A stretch of 64,000 nt of DNA. It comes from Bradyrhizobium sp. LMTR 3. Its GTDB lineage: Bacteria > Pseudomonadota > Alphaproteobacteria > Rhizobiales > Xanthobacteraceae. The stretch is taken from the NCBI RefSeq assembly GCF_001693485.1, contig NZ_MAXC01000023.1:1-64000 (forward strand), given 5' to 3'. The position numbers and the translations under genes are program-made. The notes beneath the pieces are model-generated. The model was not told the DNA's origin. It ran no database searches and saw only the letters and a list, made by a program, of their open reading frames with translations. Shown one piece after another: positions 34,576 through 43,477 of the stretch. Position 1 is the first letter of the stretch; each line of letters opens with the position of its first letter.

Positions 34576-36267
34576 ATGACCGACCAGCCGAAACGCTCGC
34601 TTCTTGCGACAGATGGCATCGCAGCGCCGTTGCGGCACGCGGTGTTCCGGCGCATCTGGCTCGCCAGCCTCGTTTCCAACCTGGGGATTTTGATCCAGGG
34701 CGTCGGCGCGGCCTGGGCGATGACGCAGATGACTGCTTCGGCCGACAAGGTCGCACTGGTGCAGACCGCGCTGATGCTGCCGATCATGCTGATCTCGATG
34801 CCCGCCGGCGCCATCGCCGATATGCACGACCGCCGCATCGTCGCGCTGGTCTCGCTCGGCATCGCGCTTGTCGGCGCAACCGCGCTCACGGTGCTGGCGT
34901 GGCTCGGCCTCGTTACGCCGAATATCCTCCTGGCGCTGTGCTTCGTCGTCGGCAGCGGCATGGCGCTGTTCGGGCCGGCCTGGCAGGCCTCGGTGACCGA
35001 GCAGGTGCCGGCGGAGACGCTGCCGGCGGCGGTCGCACTCAACGGCATCAGCTACAACATTGCGCGCAGCTTCGGTCCGGCGATCGGCGGCATCGTGGTC
35101 GCCACATCAGGCGCCGTGGCCGCGTTTGCCGTCAATGCGGTGCTGTATCTGCCTCTTATGGTGGTGATGTTTCTATGGAATCGCGCCCACGAGCCGTCGC
35201 GCCTGCCGCGCGAACGACTCAACCGCGCCATGGTCTCCGGGGTGCGCTACATCACCAATTCGCCGTCGATCAAGATCGTGCTGACGCGCACGCTGGTCAC
35301 CGGCATCATCGGCGGCTCGGTCTCGGCGCTGATGCCGCTGGTCGCTCGCGATCTCCTGCATGGCGGCGCGCAAACCTACGGCATCATGCTCGGGGCCTTC
35401 GGCATGGGCGCGGTGTTCGGCGCGCTGAATATCGGCGAGGTGCGGCGGCGCATGAGCGGCGAGGCCGCGGTGCGCGCTTGCGCGATATCGATGGCCGGCG
35501 CGATCGCGGCGGTCGCGCTGAGCACCAACGCGGTCCTGACGGCGATTGCGCTCGTGCTCGCCGGCGCGGTGTGGATGCTGGCGGTCGCCCTGTTCAATAT
35601 CGGCGTGCAGCTTTCGGCGCCGCGCTGGGTTGCGGGGCGCTCGCTGGCGGCTTTCCAGGCATCGATCGCCGGCGGCATCGCTGTCGGAAGCTGGGGCTGG
35701 GGACACCTCACCGACCTCGCCGGCGTGGAGATCGCGCTATTGGTCTCGGCTGGCCTGATGCTGATCTCGCCCCTGCTCGGCATCTGGCTGCGCATGCCGC
35801 CGGTCGGCGCGCGCAACGAGGATGCCACCGAACTGCTTGCCGATCCCGAGGTGCGGCTGTCGCTCACGGGGCGCAGCGGACCGCTGGTGGTCGAGATCGA
35901 ATATCGCGTCGCGCAGGACAACGCGCGCGCGTTTCACAATGTGATGCAGGAAGTGCAGCTCAGCCGCCAGCGCAACGGCGCCTATGGCTGGTCGATCGCG
36001 CGCGACATCGGCGACCCCGAATTATGGACCGAGCGCTACCATTGCCCGACCTGGCTCGATTATCTGCGCCAGCGTAACCGTGCGACGCAGTCCGAGCGCG
36101 CGCTGCACCAGCGCGCGATCGACTTTCACCTCGGGCCGCAGCCGATTCGCGTCCGCCGCATGCTGGAGCGGCCGTTCGGCTCGGTCCGCTGGAAGGAAGA
36201 TACCCCCGACCGCGCCGCCAACGAGGTCTTGCCGGTGGTGGCGACCGCGGCAGGCAGCAGCACCTGA
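34576..36267 (+). CDS. MFS-3-type transporter with C-terminal soluble domain
   Basis: A 563-residue protein. The first 410 residues hold about 12 helices of a MFS_3 (EntS-like) exporter, beginning RRIWLASLVSNLGILIQGVGAAWAM and including PAGAIADMHDRRIV as the MFS loop 2-3 motif. After a linker the C-terminal part (about 440-545: VEIEYRVAQDNARAFHNVMQEVQLSRQRNGAY) resembles an antibiotic-biosynthesis-monooxygenase (ABM) fold. This fusion is typical of the family and not a new arrangement. The substrate is unknown. It is divergent from the hydrolase gene at 34426. Confidence 0.88.
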   Translation: MTDQPKRSLLATDGIAAPLRHAVFRRIWLASLVSNLGILIQGVGAAWAMTQMTASADKVALVQTALMLPIMLISMPAGAIADMHDRRIVALVSLGIALVGATALTVLAWLGLVTPNILLALCFVVGSGMALFGPAWQASVTEQVPAETLPAAVALNGISYNIARSFGPAIGGIVVATSGAVAAFAVNAVLYLPLMVVMFLWNRAHEPSRLPRERLNRAMVSGVRYITNSPSIKIVLTRTLVTGIIGGSVSALMPLVARDLLHGGAQTYGIMLGAFGMGAVFGALNIGEVRRRMSGEAAVRACAISMAGAIAAVALSTNAVLTAIALVLAGAVWMLAVALFNIGVQLSAPRWVAGRSLAAFQASIAGGIAVGSWGWGHLTDLAGVEIALLVSAGLMLISPLLGIWLRMPPVGARNEDATELLADPEVRLSLTGRSGPLVVEIEYRVAQDNARAFHNVMQEVQLSRQRNGAYGWSIARDIGDPELWTERYHCPTWLDYLRQRNRATQSERALHQRAIDFHLGPQPIRVRRMLERPFGSVRWKEDTPDRAANEVLPVVATAAGSST

Positions 36268-36587
36268 CCCATCGATATGGGTGCCGCACCGCGGCTATTG
36301 GGCGCAGAAATGGCGCGGGAAATCAGCCAAACTTCAGCGTACCTGCCGACACCGCGCCACCCATTTCCTGCGACTAAAGTGCAAGACGCCGGCGCGCATT
36401 CGCCCCGCCGAACGCGAACAGGTCCTGCTTCGCGCCTGCGAAATAACAACGTTACCCTGCCAATTGAGCGATTCATAAGAAGCCTGCGCACTTCCCGCTT
36501 GCCAAAATGCCGCGCAAGCCTTTGACTTGTCGTGGAGACAAACAAGCCTGCGGCGACAGCGGGCGACATCTCAACCGGGAGGAACTC
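36268..36587. other. Intergenic region, 320 bp, before the TRAP operon
   Basis: No gene, repeat family member or strong hairpin was found. A locally AT-richer segment around 36430-36490 (AACAACGTTACC, GCGATTCATAAGAAGC) may hold the TRAP operon promoter, but no consensus could be fixed. The ribosome site GGGAGGAACTC for the TRAP binding protein is at its right end. Confidence 0.5.
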
Positions 36588-37709
36588 ATGAGCAAGCGTA
36601 GCGATACAAAAACGACGCGGCGCCGTTTCCTGACGGCCGCGGCCGCCGGCGGTGCGGCGATTGCGATGCCACAAGTCAGCCGGGCGCAGACGGCGACCCT
36701 GAAGATGCAGGGCTCGTGGGGCAAGGCCGACGTCTTCAACGAGATGGCCGAAGATTATGTGAAGCGCGTCAACGAGATGGCGGGAGGCCGGCTGCGTATC
36801 GACTATCTGGTGGGCGGTTCGGTCGTGCATCCGTTCCAGGTATTCGACGGCGTGCATGGCGGCCAGATCGACGCGGCCCATACGGTGACCGTCTACTGGT
36901 ACGGCAAGCACAAGGCAGCATCGCTGTTCGGCACCGGGCCCGTGTTCGGCTTCAATGCCAACGAAGGCCTCGGCTGGATTCACAACGGCGGCGGCAAGGA
37001 GCTGTTCGAAGAACTCCAGACCCAGATCATGAAAGTCAACATCAAGAGCTTCTTCGCGATGCCGATGCCGACCCAGCCGCTCGGCTGGTTCAAGAAGCCG
37101 ATCACCAGCGACGCCGACCTGAAGGGGCTCAAGTACCGCACCGTGGGTCTCGCCGCCGACTTGTTTCAGGTGATGGGCGCCTCTGTCGCGCAGCTTCCGG
37201 GCGGCGAAATCGTGCCGGCCATGGAGCGCGGCGTGATCGACGGATTCGAGTTCAACAACCCGACCTCGGACAGGCGCTTCGGCGCACAGGACGTAGCCAA
37301 GAACTACATGATGGGCAGCCACCATCAGGCGACGGAATACTTCGAGATCATGTTCAACAAGACCAAGTTCAACGCACTTCCAGCCGAGCACAAGGCCATT
37401 CTGCAGTATGCAGCGGAAGCCGTGTCATCGGCCAACGAGTGGAAAGGCATGGACTACTACTCCAAGGACCTGCAGGAACTGATCAACAAGGACAAGGTCA
37501 ACGTCGTGCGGACGCCGAAGTCGGTGTTCGATGCGCAGATCAAGGCATGGGACGGCATAATCGCCCAGCTCGGTTCGGATCCGTTCATGAAGAAGGTGAT
37601 GGACTCGCAGAAGGCATGGGTGCGCCGCGTGGTTTACTACAACATGAACAACGCGACGGACTATCGTGGCGCCTTCGAGCATCATTTCCCGGGTGTGCTC
37701 AAGGTCTGA
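36588..37709 (+). CDS. TRAP transporter DctP-family substrate-binding protein, Tat signal
   Basis: A 373-residue periplasmic receptor. The N-terminus has a twin-arginine signal (TRRRFLTAAAAGGAA, about 9-23). The mature domain fits the TakP/SmoM branch: FQVFDGVHGGQIDAAHT, then LKGLKYRTVGLAADLFQVMGA carrying the conserved carboxylate-binding Arg, and LPGGEIVPAMERGVIDGFEF. This branch binds keto acids or related carboxylates. It is the first gene of an operon with the two membrane subunits and an amidase, so the ligand is likely related to the amidase substrate or product. The GGGAGG ribosome site defines the start at 36588. Confidence 0.92.
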   Translation: MSKRSDTKTTRRRFLTAAAAGGAAIAMPQVSRAQTATLKMQGSWGKADVFNEMAEDYVKRVNEMAGGRLRIDYLVGGSVVHPFQVFDGVHGGQIDAAHTVTVYWYGKHKAASLFGTGPVFGFNANEGLGWIHNGGGKELFEELQTQIMKVNIKSFFAMPMPTQPLGWFKKPITSDADLKGLKYRTVGLAADLFQVMGASVAQLPGGEIVPAMERGVIDGFEFNNPTSDRRFGAQDVAKNYMMGSHHQATEYFEIMFNKTKFNALPAEHKAILQYAAEAVSSANEWKGMDYYSKDLQELINKDKVNVVRTPKSVFDAQIKAWDGIIAQLGSDPFMKKVMDSQKAWVRRVVYYNMNNATDYRGAFEHHFPGVLKV

Positions 37710-37822
37710 CGAGCTCGCTGGCCGCTATCGGCGGTACGAATAATGAGCGGCGCGGTTGACGCGCCGCTCAGCCAGCAACTGGGGGACATCCGGATGTGCG
37801 ATTTGCCGCGAGTTCAACTCGC

Positions 37823-38428
37823 ATGAGGAAATTTCTGTTTTTCATCGATGAACTCAGCACATGGGTCGGCAAGGCGTTCGCCTGGCTGATTCTCGTCCTC
37901 ACGCTCGGTGTCAGCTACGAGGTGTTCATGCGCTACGTGTTGCGTGCGCCGACCACCTGGGCATTCGACATCAGCTATATTACCTATGGCGCGATGTTCC
38001 TGATGGCCGGCGCCTATACGCTCTCGCGCAACGGCCATGTGCGCGCCGACGTGGTCTACCGGCTGTGGTCGCCGCGCACCCAGGCGACGATGGACCTCGT
38101 TCTCTACATTCTGTTCTTCCTGCCGGCGATTGCGGCATTGATGTATTCGGGCTGGAACTACGCCGATATGTCGGTGCGCTTCCGCGAAGTCAGCATCTTC
38201 AGTCCGGCCGGCGTGCCGGTGTTTCCGCTGAAGGCACTGATTCCGGTCACAGGCCTGCTTCTGTTTCTGCAAGGGTTCGCTGAAATCATCCGCTGTGTGC
38301 TGTGCATCCGCACCGGACAATGGCCGCAACGGCTGCACGACGTCGAGGAAACCGAGAGCCTCATCATCCGCGAGCATCAACAGCACCAGGCTGCGGTGGA
38401 GCCGACCGAGAAAGGAGCCGGCGCATGA
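37823..38428 (+). CDS. TRAP transporter small membrane subunit (DctQ)
   Basis: A 201-residue protein with four hydrophobic helices (about 16-38, 46-66, 88-110, 131-152), the DctQ arrangement, followed by a hydrophilic tail (about 166-201). The helices couple the DctP receptor to the DctM channel. The start at 37823 (MRKFLFFIDELS) is taken from the family N-terminus. A GTG at 37796, with GGGGGA before it, remains possible. It overlaps dctM by 4 bases (ATGA), so the two are translationally coupled. Confidence 0.9.
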   Translation: MRKFLFFIDELSTWVGKAFAWLILVLTLGVSYEVFMRYVLRAPTTWAFDISYITYGAMFLMAGAYTLSRNGHVRADVVYRLWSPRTQATMDLVLYILFFLPAIAALMYSGWNYADMSVRFREVSIFSPAGVPVFPLKALIPVTGLLLFLQGFAEIIRCVLCIRTGQWPQRLHDVEETESLIIREHQQHQAAVEPTEKGAGA

Positions 38429-39774
38429 CCGACCCTCAACTCGGCATGCTGATGCTGGGGCTTTTCATCTTCATCATCATGCTTGGCTTCCCGATCGCCT
38501 TCACGCTGATGGCGATGGGCGTCTCGTTCGGCTACTACGCGTACTACACGCCCGGTCAGGAATTCTTCCAGAATCGAATCTTCACGCTGCTCGTGCAGAA
38601 GACGTTCGAGGTCACGTCGAGCGACGTGCTGGTCGCGGTCCCGCTGTTTCTCTTCATGGGCTATTTGATCGAGCGCGCAAACATTCTCGACCGCCTGTTC
38701 TACTCGCTGCAATTGTCGATGAAGAACGTGCCGGGCGCTCTGGCGGTGGCCACGCTGATCACGTGCGCAATGTTCGCAACGGCTACCGGTATCGTCGGCG
38801 CCGTCGTCACGCTGATGGGCCTCTTGGCCTTGCCCGCGATGCTGCGGGCCGGTTACGACACCAAGCTGTCGGCAGGCGTAGTCTGCGCCGGCGGCTGCCT
38901 CGGCATCCTGATTCCGCCGAGCATTCTCCTGATCGTCTATGCGGCTACCGCCGGCGTTTCGGCGGTCAAGCTTTATGCGGCCGCGTTCTTTCCGGGATTC
39001 CTGCTCGCCGGATTCTATGTCCTCTATGCGATCGCGCGCGCGATCATCAATCCAGCGCTCGCACCGAAGCTTCCGCCCGAGCAGACCAATGTGCCGATCT
39101 CCACGGTAATCTGGGCTCTCGCCACGTCATTCCTGCCGCTGGCGCTGCTCATCGTTTCGGTGCTTGGCGCGATCCTGTTTGGCCTGGCGACGCCGTCCGA
39201 GGCGGCCGCGGTAGGTGCCCTCATGAGCATCGTTCTGGCGGCCGCCTATCGTTCGCTCAATTACACGATGATGAAGGAATCGGTATATCTGACGGTGCGC
39301 GCCACTGCGATGGTCTGCTACCTGTTCATCGGGTCGTGGACGTTTTCCGCGGTGTTTGCCGTCCTTGGCGGACAGACCGTGGTCGAGCAGTTCTTCGCCT
39401 CGATGAATCTGTCGCCGATCCAGTTCCTGCTATTGACCCAGATCATCATCTTCCTGCTCGGCTGGCCGCTGGAGTGGACCGAGATCATCATCATCTTCGT
39501 GCCGATCTTCCTGCCGCTGCTTCCCAACTACGGCATCGATCCGATCTTCTTCGGCATCCTGGTCGCACTCAACACGCAGACAGCGTTCAATACGCCGCCC
39601 GTTGCGATGGCCGCCTTCTATTTGAAGGGCGTGGCGCCGCCGCAAGTGAAGCTCACCGACATCTTCTCCGGCGCGCTTCCCTTTGTCGGCCTGGTCTTCT
39701 TCACCATGGCTCTGGTCTACATCTTCCCGGAACTTGCGTTGTGGTTGCCCAGCTATCTCTATGGATCGCGGTGA
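38425..39774 (+). CDS. TRAP transporter large membrane subunit (DctM)
   Basis: A 449-residue protein with about 12 helices, the Na-coupled channel subunit of TRAP transporters. Features include FIIMLGFPIAFTLMAMGV at the start, LLALPAMLRAGYDTKLSAG, a GCLGILIPPSI loop (about 155-165) that is highly conserved in DctM, and LVALNTQTAFNTPPVAMAAFY near 390, equivalent to the sodium/substrate region. AAAGGAG precedes the ATG, which overlaps the dctQ stop. The amidase gene follows after 31 bases, in the same operon. Confidence 0.93.
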   Translation: MTDPQLGMLMLGLFIFIIMLGFPIAFTLMAMGVSFGYYAYYTPGQEFFQNRIFTLLVQKTFEVTSSDVLVAVPLFLFMGYLIERANILDRLFYSLQLSMKNVPGALAVATLITCAMFATATGIVGAVVTLMGLLALPAMLRAGYDTKLSAGVVCAGGCLGILIPPSILLIVYAATAGVSAVKLYAAAFFPGFLLAGFYVLYAIARAIINPALAPKLPPEQTNVPISTVIWALATSFLPLALLIVSVLGAILFGLATPSEAAAVGALMSIVLAAAYRSLNYTMMKESVYLTVRATAMVCYLFIGSWTFSAVFAVLGGQTVVEQFFASMNLSPIQFLLLTQIIIFLLGWPLEWTEIIIIFVPIFLPLLPNYGIDPIFFGILVALNTQTAFNTPPVAMAAFYLKGVAPPQVKLTDIFSGALPFVGLVFFTMALVYIFPELALWLPSYLYGSR

Positions 39775-39805
39775 GCCGGCCCGGTAAAGCGCTGAAAGGA
39801 TGCGC

Positions 39806-41221
39806 ATGAGTCTCAGTGCGCTCGGGCTTGCGGAAGCGGCGGCCGGCATCCGCGACGGCCGGCTCAGTTCGGCGGAGCTGGTCGCCGACTGCTTGAAACG
39901 CATCGACGAGGCCGATCGCGACATCGAGGCGTGGGCATTCCTCGATCGCGACTATGCGATGCGGCAGGCCGAGGCCGCCGACGACCGTCGCAAGCAGGGC
40001 AAGGCCACAGGCCCGCTGCATGGCGTGCCACTGGGCATCAAGGATATCTTCGATACCGGCGACATGCCGACGGAATTCGGATCCAGCCTGTGGGCCGGAC
40101 GCACGCCGCGCCGCGATGCGGCGGCGGTGGCGCGCCTGCGGGCGGCAGGGGCCGTGATCCTCGGCAAGACGGTGACGACCGAGTATGCCTATTTCAATCC
40201 CGGTAAGACCCGAAATCCGCACAACCCGGCTCACACGCCGGGCGGATCGTCGTCGGGCTCCGCCGCGGCCGTTGCGGCGCTGATGGTGCCGGGCGCCATC
40301 GGCTCGCAGACCAACGGCTCTGTCATCCGTCCTGCCGCCTTCTGCGGGGTGGTTGGCTTCAAGCCGACACACGGTCTCATTCCACGGAGCGGCGCGCTAC
40401 TGCTGTCGCGGGCACTCGATCATGTCGGCGTGTTTGCGCGCTCGGTCGACGATGCAGCACTGCTGGCGCAGACGCTTGCGGGTTTCGACGAGGAAGATCC
40501 GGATACGTGCCCCCTTGCCGCTCCCCGCTTTGTCGAAATGGCGGCAAGCGAGCCGCCATTGCCGCCGCGTTTCGCCTTCGTGCGCTCACCGGCATGGAAG
40601 CATGTCGAGCAGGTGACCACGGAGGCATTTGCCGAACTGGTGGAAGCGCTCGGCGAGCACGTTTCGGAAGTCGAGATCGGCCCGAGCTTCGACCGCGCCA
40701 TCGACATGCACCGCACCGTCATGGAAGTGGAGATGGCGCACAACCTGCATCGTGATTTCGAGCAGGGCGACGGATCCTTGAGCCAGGTATTGCGTGCGCT
40801 GATCGAGCGCGGCCGCATGGTGGCGGCCGTCGACTACACGCGCGCCTTGGCCGGCAGCGCGCCGCTCAACGCCGCGCTCGACGGCGTGTTCGACGAATAC
40901 GACGCGATCCTGACCCCGTCTGCACCGGGCCCGGCGCCGCGTGGCCTCGACACTACCGGCAACCCCGTGTTCTGCTCGACGTGGACTTATCTCGGCACGC
41001 CGGCGGTGAACCTGCCGCTGCTGCAATCGGAAAGCGGCCTGCCCATTGGCGTTCAGTTGGTCGGGCGCCGCGGCAACGATGCGCGGCTCCTGCGGACGGC
41101 CAACTGGCTAGTCAGAACTCTCGGAAAGGGCGGCGGCGACAGAGCCGCGCCTGCCAAAACCAGTGCCAAGACCAATGCCAAGACCAGTGCGCGGCGCGCG
41201 AAAACAGGGAGCGACAGATGA
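39806..41221 (+). CDS. Amidase (amidase signature family)
   Basis: A 471-residue amidase-signature enzyme hydrolysing a carboxamide to acid plus ammonia. Landmarks: the catalytic Lys in LGIKDIFDT, GGSSSGSAAAVAALM with the cis-Ser (about 145-159), and GSQTNGSVIRPAAFCGVVGFKPTHG with the nucleophile Ser (about 169-171). A Lys/Thr/Ala-rich tail (about 446-471, KTSAKTNAKTSARR) is extra and could bind polyanions or be disordered. GAAAGGA lies 6 bases before the ATG at 39806, and an ATG at 39800 is too close to that site. Linkage to a TRAP transporter suggests a carboxylate-amide substrate. The acyl specificity is unknown. Confidence 0.9.
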   Translation: MSLSALGLAEAAAGIRDGRLSSAELVADCLKRIDEADRDIEAWAFLDRDYAMRQAEAADDRRKQGKATGPLHGVPLGIKDIFDTGDMPTEFGSSLWAGRTPRRDAAAVARLRAAGAVILGKTVTTEYAYFNPGKTRNPHNPAHTPGGSSSGSAAAVAALMVPGAIGSQTNGSVIRPAAFCGVVGFKPTHGLIPRSGALLLSRALDHVGVFARSVDDAALLAQTLAGFDEEDPDTCPLAAPRFVEMAASEPPLPPRFAFVRSPAWKHVEQVTTEAFAELVEALGEHVSEVEIGPSFDRAIDMHRTVMEVEMAHNLHRDFEQGDGSLSQVLRALIERGRMVAAVDYTRALAGSAPLNAALDGVFDEYDAILTPSAPGPAPRGLDTTGNPVFCSTWTYLGTPAVNLPLLQSESGLPIGVQLVGRRGNDARLLRTANWLVRTLGKGGGDRAAPAKTSAKTNAKTSARRAKTGSDR

Positions 41222-41391
41222 CGAATTTCATCACCGGACTGATCGGCGTTGCCGGCGTCTGCGCGTTTCTCGGCATCATGCTCTGGTGGATCAAGGCGGT
41301 GCCGCTGGTCATCATCTGCGTATTGGTGATGGCGCTATTGATTTACGACTTCTATCAATCGCTCCGCACCAACGGCAATGGGGCGGGATAG
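41218..41391 (+). CDS. Small two-helix membrane protein at the end of the TRAP-amidase operon
   Basis: A 57-residue protein of unrecognised family. Two hydrophobic segments (about 4-21, ITGLIGVAGVCAFLGIML, and 26-43, VPLVIICVLVMALLIYD) flank WWIK, and the tail is polar. Its ATG overlaps the amidase stop (ATGA), so it is translated coupled to the operon and is probably real despite its size. It might stabilise or tether the transporter or amidase, but that is speculation. Confidence 0.72.
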   Translation: MTNFITGLIGVAGVCAFLGIMLWWIKAVPLVIICVLVMALLIYDFYQSLRTNGNGAG

Positions 41392-41412
41392 GCCGCGGCC
41401 GCCCGGCGCCTT

Positions 41413-41634
41413 CTACTGCCCGGCGCTCGCTAGCTTCCGCTGGCAGGCCTTGCTGATCCGTGAGCGGTTCTGCTTCAGGCAGGCCAGAATGACCTGATCA
41501 CCAGCCTGCATCTGCGCCCGGCAATACCGCGAGACGTCGCGCGCGCACTCGTCATGCCCCTCTCTTTTTTCTGTTTGTGCCGACACGCTTGAGGCCATCA
41601 GGATCAGGGGAATGACGAAAAGGATCTTGGTCAT
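41413..41634 (-). CDS. Small secreted Cys-rich repeat protein
   Basis: A 73-residue exported protein. A signal peptide (about 1-19, SVSA) precedes one Cys-rich repeat (DECARDVSRYCRAQMQAGDQVILACLKQNRSRISKACQRKL, four Cys) of the GLG1/FGFR-type repeat seen in small rhizobial periplasmic proteins. The Cys probably form two disulfides. The role is unknown. A second such gene is at 41866-42144. Confidence 0.75.
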   Translation of the reverse strand: MTKILFVIPLILMASSVSAQTEKREGHDECARDVSRYCRAQMQAGDQVILACLKQNRSRISKACQRKLASAGQ

Positions 41635-41672
41635 TTGTTATGCCTTCGTAGCCGGGAAACGCGATCAGCGCG

Positions 41673-41730
41673 CTCTATAGCGTTTTCTGGAGAGGTTGGA
41701 ACCGGTCCGCGTCAGGAAAACGCGTCAAAC
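41673..41730. repeat. Intergenic repeat, family C, short copy
   Basis: TCTATAGCGTTTTCTGG, GAACCGGTCCGCGTCAGG and AAAACGCGTCAAA match the ends of copies 7641-7718 and 19434-19510, but the central TGCCCTCGG segment is missing. It sits between the two Cys-rich genes. Confidence 0.65.
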
Positions 41731-41865
41731 GGGAATCCAGTGCGCCAAAATCCCGGCCGCACGCATTTGTGAACGGTGAAATGCCCCGTTCGCGTTGTGA
41801 ACGCCGCGAAACGAAAAACGCCTGCGTCGCATCGCCGCAAGCGTTCCCGGGAGCCGGTGGGCCGA

Positions 41866-42144
41866 CTATTGCGCGGCGAGCTTGCCCTTCTTCGCCGCGA
41901 GATCGCGATCCATCACGGTGCGGCAGCCCGCGCTCAGGTCGGCGCGATGCTTGATCATGCAGGCGGTGATCTTCGGAATATTCGGGATTTCCGAGCTGCA
42001 GAGACGGAATGCGTCGCCGGTGCACATCTGCTGCTGCTCGGAGGTGAAGGCGAAGCTCGCGGTCGACGAAGCGGCGGCGAAAGAGGTGGTCAAGGCCAGC
42101 ACCAGACTGACCTTGCGAACGGCATTGAAGAACACTGCGGTCAT
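41866..42144 (-). CDS. Small secreted Cys-rich repeat protein, second copy type
   Basis: A 92-residue protein. A signal peptide (about 1-31, STASFA) precedes a repeat of the same general pattern as 41413-41634, with MCTGDAFRLC, ITACMIKHRADLSAGC and four Cys in all. The start at 42144 is supported by AGGAG 7 bases upstream. The longer frame to 42252 lacks support. It is probably periplasmic, with function unknown. Confidence 0.8.
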   Translation of the reverse strand: MTAVFFNAVRKVSLVLALTTSFAAASSTASFAFTSEQQQMCTGDAFRLCSSEIPNIPKITACMIKHRADLSAGCRTVMDRDLAAKKGKLAAQ

Positions 42145-42350
42145 TGTCGGCTCCTGTTGGCTCGGCAAACGAGCCCGTTGTTGATGGCAGGAGCATGCGC
42201 CCGGAACCGCGGGGCGACTGTGACTGACCTCACTCGCGCTTAACGCCCTCATTTCCCTGTCCTAACCCGCGCTTGTTCGCGAGACGTTAAGACATTGTTG
42301 GCATTAATGGCCCGTTGCGTGTGTACCCCGAGTATGTGGAAAGAGTAGCG

Positions 42351-43403
42351 ATGCGTAATGCGTTGGGCCTGATGCTGGCCAGTGTAGTGACGGCGCTGGT
42401 GATCACCGGCGTTTGGTACTGGACCTCCTCGCCGCGGGCCGACGCGGCTGCCCCCCAAACCGTTGCCGCCCGCGCGGCCGAGCCACTGCCGGCACCTGCC
42501 GCAGCCAGACCCGCACTGAGGGACGACGTCGAGACCACGGCCTCCCTCTCGAAGCCGGCCCCCACCCTTGCGCCAGCTCCCGCGGCGTTCCCCGCGCCGC
42601 TGCCGGCGCGGCCATCAGCAGCCTGCGCCAATCCCGACGCGCTCGGCGTCAGCCGCGCCGTCGTGATCGACACCACCGGCGGGCCCGGCTTCGGCTTCCT
42701 GCAATACAAGCAGTTCGACTTCCTGACCGACAAAGAGGTCGTGCTGACCTTTGACGACGGCCCGTGGCCGACCACGCCCGCCGTGCTCAAGGCACTTGCG
42801 GATGAATGCACGAAGGCGATCTTCTTCCCCGTCGGCAAGCACACGACTTATCATCCGGAAATTCTCAAGCAGGTCGCCGCTGCCGGCCATACCATCGGCT
42901 CGCACACCTGGTCGCATGCGCATCTCGACAGCAAGAAACTGACCGAAGCTCAGGTCAAGGAAGAGATCGAGAAGGGCTTTAGCGCGGTGAAGATGACGTT
43001 GGGGACGGCGCCCGCGCCGTTCTTCCGCTTCCCGGGGCTTGCGCACACGCAAGGAGCGCTTGGCTATCTCGCCTCGCGCAACATCTCGATGTTTTCGGTT
43101 GATGTCGATTCCAACGACTTCAAATCGCCGGGTCCCGACCAGGTGATCCAGAACGTCATGACCAAGCTCGACAAGCAGGGCAAGGGCGTCATCCTGATGC
43201 ACGATCTGCAGAAGAGCACGGCGCACGCTTTGCCGACGCTGCTGCGCCGCCTCAGGGCTGGCGGCTACAAGGTCGTGCAGATGAAGGCCAAGGAGCAGCT
43301 CGAAACCCTGCCCGAATATGACGCGATGCTGGTGAAGGATCAGAAGATGCCGGCGGTTGCCAGCCGCCCGATCAGCAGCGTGGTGCAGACGGTTTCGCAG
43401 TAA
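42351..43403 (+). CDS. Polysaccharide deacetylase (NodB-homology) family protein
   Basis: A 350-residue envelope protein. A short cytoplasmic start and one helix (about 9-26) act as a signal anchor. An Ala/Pro-rich linker (about 30-95) leads to the NodB domain (about 130-320). The catalytic Asp is in LTFDDGPWP, the metal His pair in SHTWSH, then FFRFPG (motif 3) and the late LMHDLQ. It removes N-acetyl groups from a polysaccharide such as peptidoglycan or exopolysaccharide, with target not known. GGAAAGAG precedes the ATG at 42351. The transcript ends at a strong terminator. Confidence 0.88.
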   Translation: MRNALGLMLASVVTALVITGVWYWTSSPRADAAAPQTVAARAAEPLPAPAAARPALRDDVETTASLSKPAPTLAPAPAAFPAPLPARPSAACANPDALGVSRAVVIDTTGGPGFGFLQYKQFDFLTDKEVVLTFDDGPWPTTPAVLKALADECTKAIFFPVGKHTTYHPEILKQVAAAGHTIGSHTWSHAHLDSKKLTEAQVKEEIEKGFSAVKMTLGTAPAPFFRFPGLAHTQGALGYLASRNISMFSVDVDSNDFKSPGPDQVIQNVMTKLDKQGKGVILMHDLQKSTAHALPTLLRRLRAGGYKVVQMKAKEQLETLPEYDAMLVKDQKMPAVASRPISSVVQTVSQ

Positions 43404-43428
43404 GCCAACGGCTCAAGCGTCACTCAAC

Positions 43429-43465
43429 AAAACGCGCCCTCGGAATAATCCCGGGGGCGCGTTTT
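43429..43465. terminator. Strong intrinsic terminator, bidirectional
   Basis: AAAACGCGCCCTCGG and CCCGGGGGCGCGTTTT pair around AATAAT, with A-runs and T-runs on the flanks. It serves the deacetylase on the plus strand and the small secreted protein on the minus strand. Confidence 0.85.
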
Positions 43466-43477
43466 GCTTTGGCAATG

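Noticed and set aside
34576..36267. MFS-ABM fusion as a novel architecture
   Set aside because: The C-terminal domain belongs to the standard layout of this MFS_3 branch as I recall it.
41218..41391. Toxin-antitoxin or phage holin interpretation of the small two-helix protein
   Set aside because: No partner gene of matching type is adjacent, and its overlap with the amidase stop fits an operon subunit better.
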